From the NCBI GenBank assembly GCA_018821685.1, contig JAHJLO010000065.1:1-6433 (forward strand): 6,433 bases of DNA. Reading direction: 5' to 3'. Of this stretch, positions 5,290 through 6,433 are shown piece after piece. Under the pieces are notes generated by a model. The model was not told the origin of the DNA. It searched no databases and saw only the letters and a program-made list of their open reading frames with translations. Position numbers and translations under genes: made by a program. Source of the DNA: Patescibacteria group bacterium. Lineage in GTDB: Bacteria > Patescibacteriota > Minisyncoccia > Phycocordibacterales > UBA12079. Each line of letters opens with the position of its first letter. Within the stretch, counting starts at the first letter, position 1.

Positions 5290-6003
5290 ATGGAAGAAAT
5301 CACATACCCAATAAGAATAAATCGTTATTTATTTCTAAAAGGTCATTGTAGTCGTAGAGAAGCCGATAGGCTTATTGAAAAAGGTCAAATTAGAGTAAAT
5401 GGTAAGAACGCTCTAATTGGACAAAAAATTACGAAAGATGACAAGGTGGAAATAAGTAAAAAAGTAGAGAAAATCGCTGAAGATCGAGTTTATTTGGCTT
5501 ACAACAAACCAAAAGGAATCGTAACTCACAACCCCATCGAAGGACAAAAAGGGATCGAGGACGTCTTAGAATACAAAACGCGAGTGTTTCCAATGGGTAG
5601 ATTAGATAAAGCCTCACATGGGTTAATAATACTTACCAACGACGGGCGAATTACAAATGCTTTGCTTAGCCCTGAAAACGAACACGAAAAAGAATATGTT
5701 GTTCAGGTTAATACTAGAATCGATAAAAATTTTATCAAAGCGATGGAAGCCGGTGTTGATATTGGAGGTTACAAAACAAAACCCGCTAAAATAAAAAAAA
5801 CAGAACCTCGCGAATTCCATATTGTTTTAACAGAAGGAAAGAAGCACCAAATTCGAAGAATGTGTTCTGCATTAAAATACGAAGTGGAAGATTTAAAAAG
5901 AATCAAGGTCATGAATATTAAATTAGGAAATCTTAAACAAGGTGAGCACCGAGAAATTGAAGGTGAGGAATTGAAGAGTTTTTTGAATAAGTTAGAAATA
6001 TAA
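5290..6003 (+). CDS. rluF: 23S rRNA pseudouridine synthase, RluF/RsuA-RluB type
   Basis: The enzyme turns a uridine in rRNA into pseudouridine. An S4 RNA-binding domain (about 8-53: INRYLFLKGHCSRREADRLIEKG, IRVNG) precedes the catalytic domain. YNKPKGIVTH (71-80) is followed by the signature GRLDKASHGLIILTNDG (103-119), with D106 the catalytic aspartate. The C-terminal motif LTEGKKHQIRRMCSALKYEV (180-199) and the segment LKRIKVMNIKLGNLKQGEHREI match RluF best; E. coli RluF modifies U2604 of 23S rRNA (and a tRNA-Tyr site). RluB, RluE and RsuA are close relatives, so the exact target here is inferred. The 237-residue length covers the whole enzyme without the long basic tail of E. coli RluF. 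The ATG directly follows in-frame TAA (5284-5286) by one codon; no Shine-Dalgarno is visible. No terminator follows; an insertion sequence sits just downstream. Confidence 0.9.
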   Translation: MEEITYPIRINRYLFLKGHCSRREADRLIEKGQIRVNGKNALIGQKITKDDKVEISKKVEKIAEDRVYLAYNKPKGIVTHNPIEGQKGIEDVLEYKTRVFPMGRLDKASHGLIILTNDGRITNALLSPENEHEKEYVVQVNTRIDKNFIKAMEAGVDIGGYKTKPAKIKKTEPREFHIVLTEGKKHQIRRMCSALKYEVEDLKRIKVMNIKLGNLKQGEHREIEGEELKSFLNKLEI

Positions 6004-6034
6004 AAAACAAACGATACTCACACACTTAATACTC

Positions 6035-6433
6035 TGTTTAGTTAACCTTCAAGGGTGACACTGTTGATAAGTAATAATTGTATTTTTCAATAGGAATCAT
6101 TCCATTCAAATATTTTCCTAAATGAATTCTCTCATAATTATACCATTGTATATATTCTTCTAAACTTTTCCATATTCTCGTTGGATTTAAATAATACTCT
6201 TGATCAATTACTCCGTGCGCTCTTTCAACGGCTCCATCCCAAGTAGGAGAAGATTTTGGGATAAAGTAATGTGCAATTCCAACTTTACCTAGATATTGAT
6301 GAAAGTCTCCTCTGTTTTCACTTCCATTATCGGTTTGTATTCCAATAATTTTAAACGGAAAATATTTTTCTGCTTCAAGAAAAGCATTGATGGTATCTTC
6401 TGCTGTCATCGTGCTTGTTACGGTTGCAAATTG
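6035..6433. mobile_element. Insertion sequence, integrase type (partial, 3' end only)
   Basis: The transposase gene on the - strand shows that the right edge of the window lies inside an insertion sequence. Its left end must lie between the rluF stop (6003) and the transposase stop (6038-6040). TGTTTAGTTAACC beginning at 6035 has the 5'-TG start usual for IS3/IS481-type termini and would place the transposase stop codon inside the terminal repeat. The other end is outside the window, so neither the inverted repeat nor a target duplication can be checked. Confidence 0.5.
6038..6433 (-). CDS. DDE transposase, integrase core (rve) domain, IS481/IS3-like (5' partial)
   Basis: The frame stays open to the right edge: eight codons (QFATVTST) precede the first visible Met at 6407-6409, so the N-terminus and the first catalytic Asp lie outside. 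Visible from that Met are IQTDNGSEN (24-32), with the second catalytic Asp at D27, and WDGAVERAHGVIDQEYY (57-73), with the probable catalytic Glu at E62. The 34 residues between them fit the DD34/35E pattern of retroviral-type integrase cores. HYFIPKSSPTWDG and EYIQWYNYERIHLGKYLNGMIPIEKY are typical of the C-terminal end of IS481 and IS3 family transposases. The protein catalyses cut and strand-transfer steps that move its element. The end of the gene looks complete, with no frameshift in the visible part, so the element may be intact. The gene is convergent with rluF. Confidence 0.88.
   Translation of the reverse strand, partial: QFATVTSTMTAEDTINAFLEAEKYFPFKIIGIQTDNGSENRGDFHQYLGKVGIAHYFIPKSSPTWDGAVERAHGVIDQEYYLNPTRIWKSLEEYIQWYNYERIHLGKYLNGMIPIEKYNYYLSTVSPLKVN

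Noticed and set aside
5429..5820. Two short - strand open frames inside the rluF-like gene
   Set aside because: They are opposite a strongly conserved pseudouridine synthase sequence and give low-complexity Phe/Cys-rich translations.
1..6433. tRNA, rRNA or CRISPR array
   Set aside because: No cloverleaf, rRNA signature or regularly spaced direct repeats were found. The TTCGA near 3657-3662 (- strand) resembles a T-loop but lacks the rest of a tRNA.

Overview
The window is AT-rich (roughly 30% G+C by eye) and densely coded with the standard code: TGG for Trp, TAA or TAG stops. Several genes lack a clear Shine-Dalgarno sequence. A DUF2914 membrane protein, a half-size EamA transporter, a divergent SfsA, an RluF-type pseudouridine synthase and an integrase-type transposase together suggest a small-genome uncultured bacterium, most likely Patescibacteria/CPR. 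That placement is an inference; no rRNA or other phylogenetic marker is present.

Layout. (1) Positions 1-2300, + strand: a compact cluster of three genes. The first is cut by the left edge and encodes several membrane helices followed by a domain with the three landmarks of a lysozyme/SLT fold (Glu, TGIMQ, YN). The second starts on the base after the first gene's stop and encodes a small single-helix membrane protein. The third encodes a soluble helical protein with an R-X5-H motif like that of HEPN domains. None is a familiar housekeeping gene. (2) 2301-2447: convergent spacer without a strong terminator. (3) 2448-3503, - strand: DUF2914 membrane protein. (4) 3504-3889: a 386-base divergent spacer holding a perfect 16-bp inverted repeat 204 bp apart, a third partial copy of it, a GC-rich hairpin, a candidate - strand promoter, and a + strand promoter whose -35 and -10 each overlap a palindrome. 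(5) 3890-4330: half-size EamA transporter, closed by a textbook intrinsic terminator at 4351-4387. (6) 4387-6003: an extended -10 promoter, a possible leaderless 19-codon ORF, the SfsA-family gene and the rluF-like gene, co-directional and closely spaced. (7) 6004-6433: the 3' part of an insertion sequence on the - strand, cut by the right edge, with its candidate left terminus about 31 bases after the rluF stop.

The most promising region for undescribed biology is 1-2300. It pairs a membrane protein carrying a lysozyme-like domain, predicted by charge distribution to face the cytoplasm, with a second membrane protein and a HEPN-like protein. This could be an accessory, possibly defence or toxin-type, module, but the function is not proven by the sequence. 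The second is the 3504-3889 spacer, which may be a MITE-like insertion or a multi-operator regulatory region.
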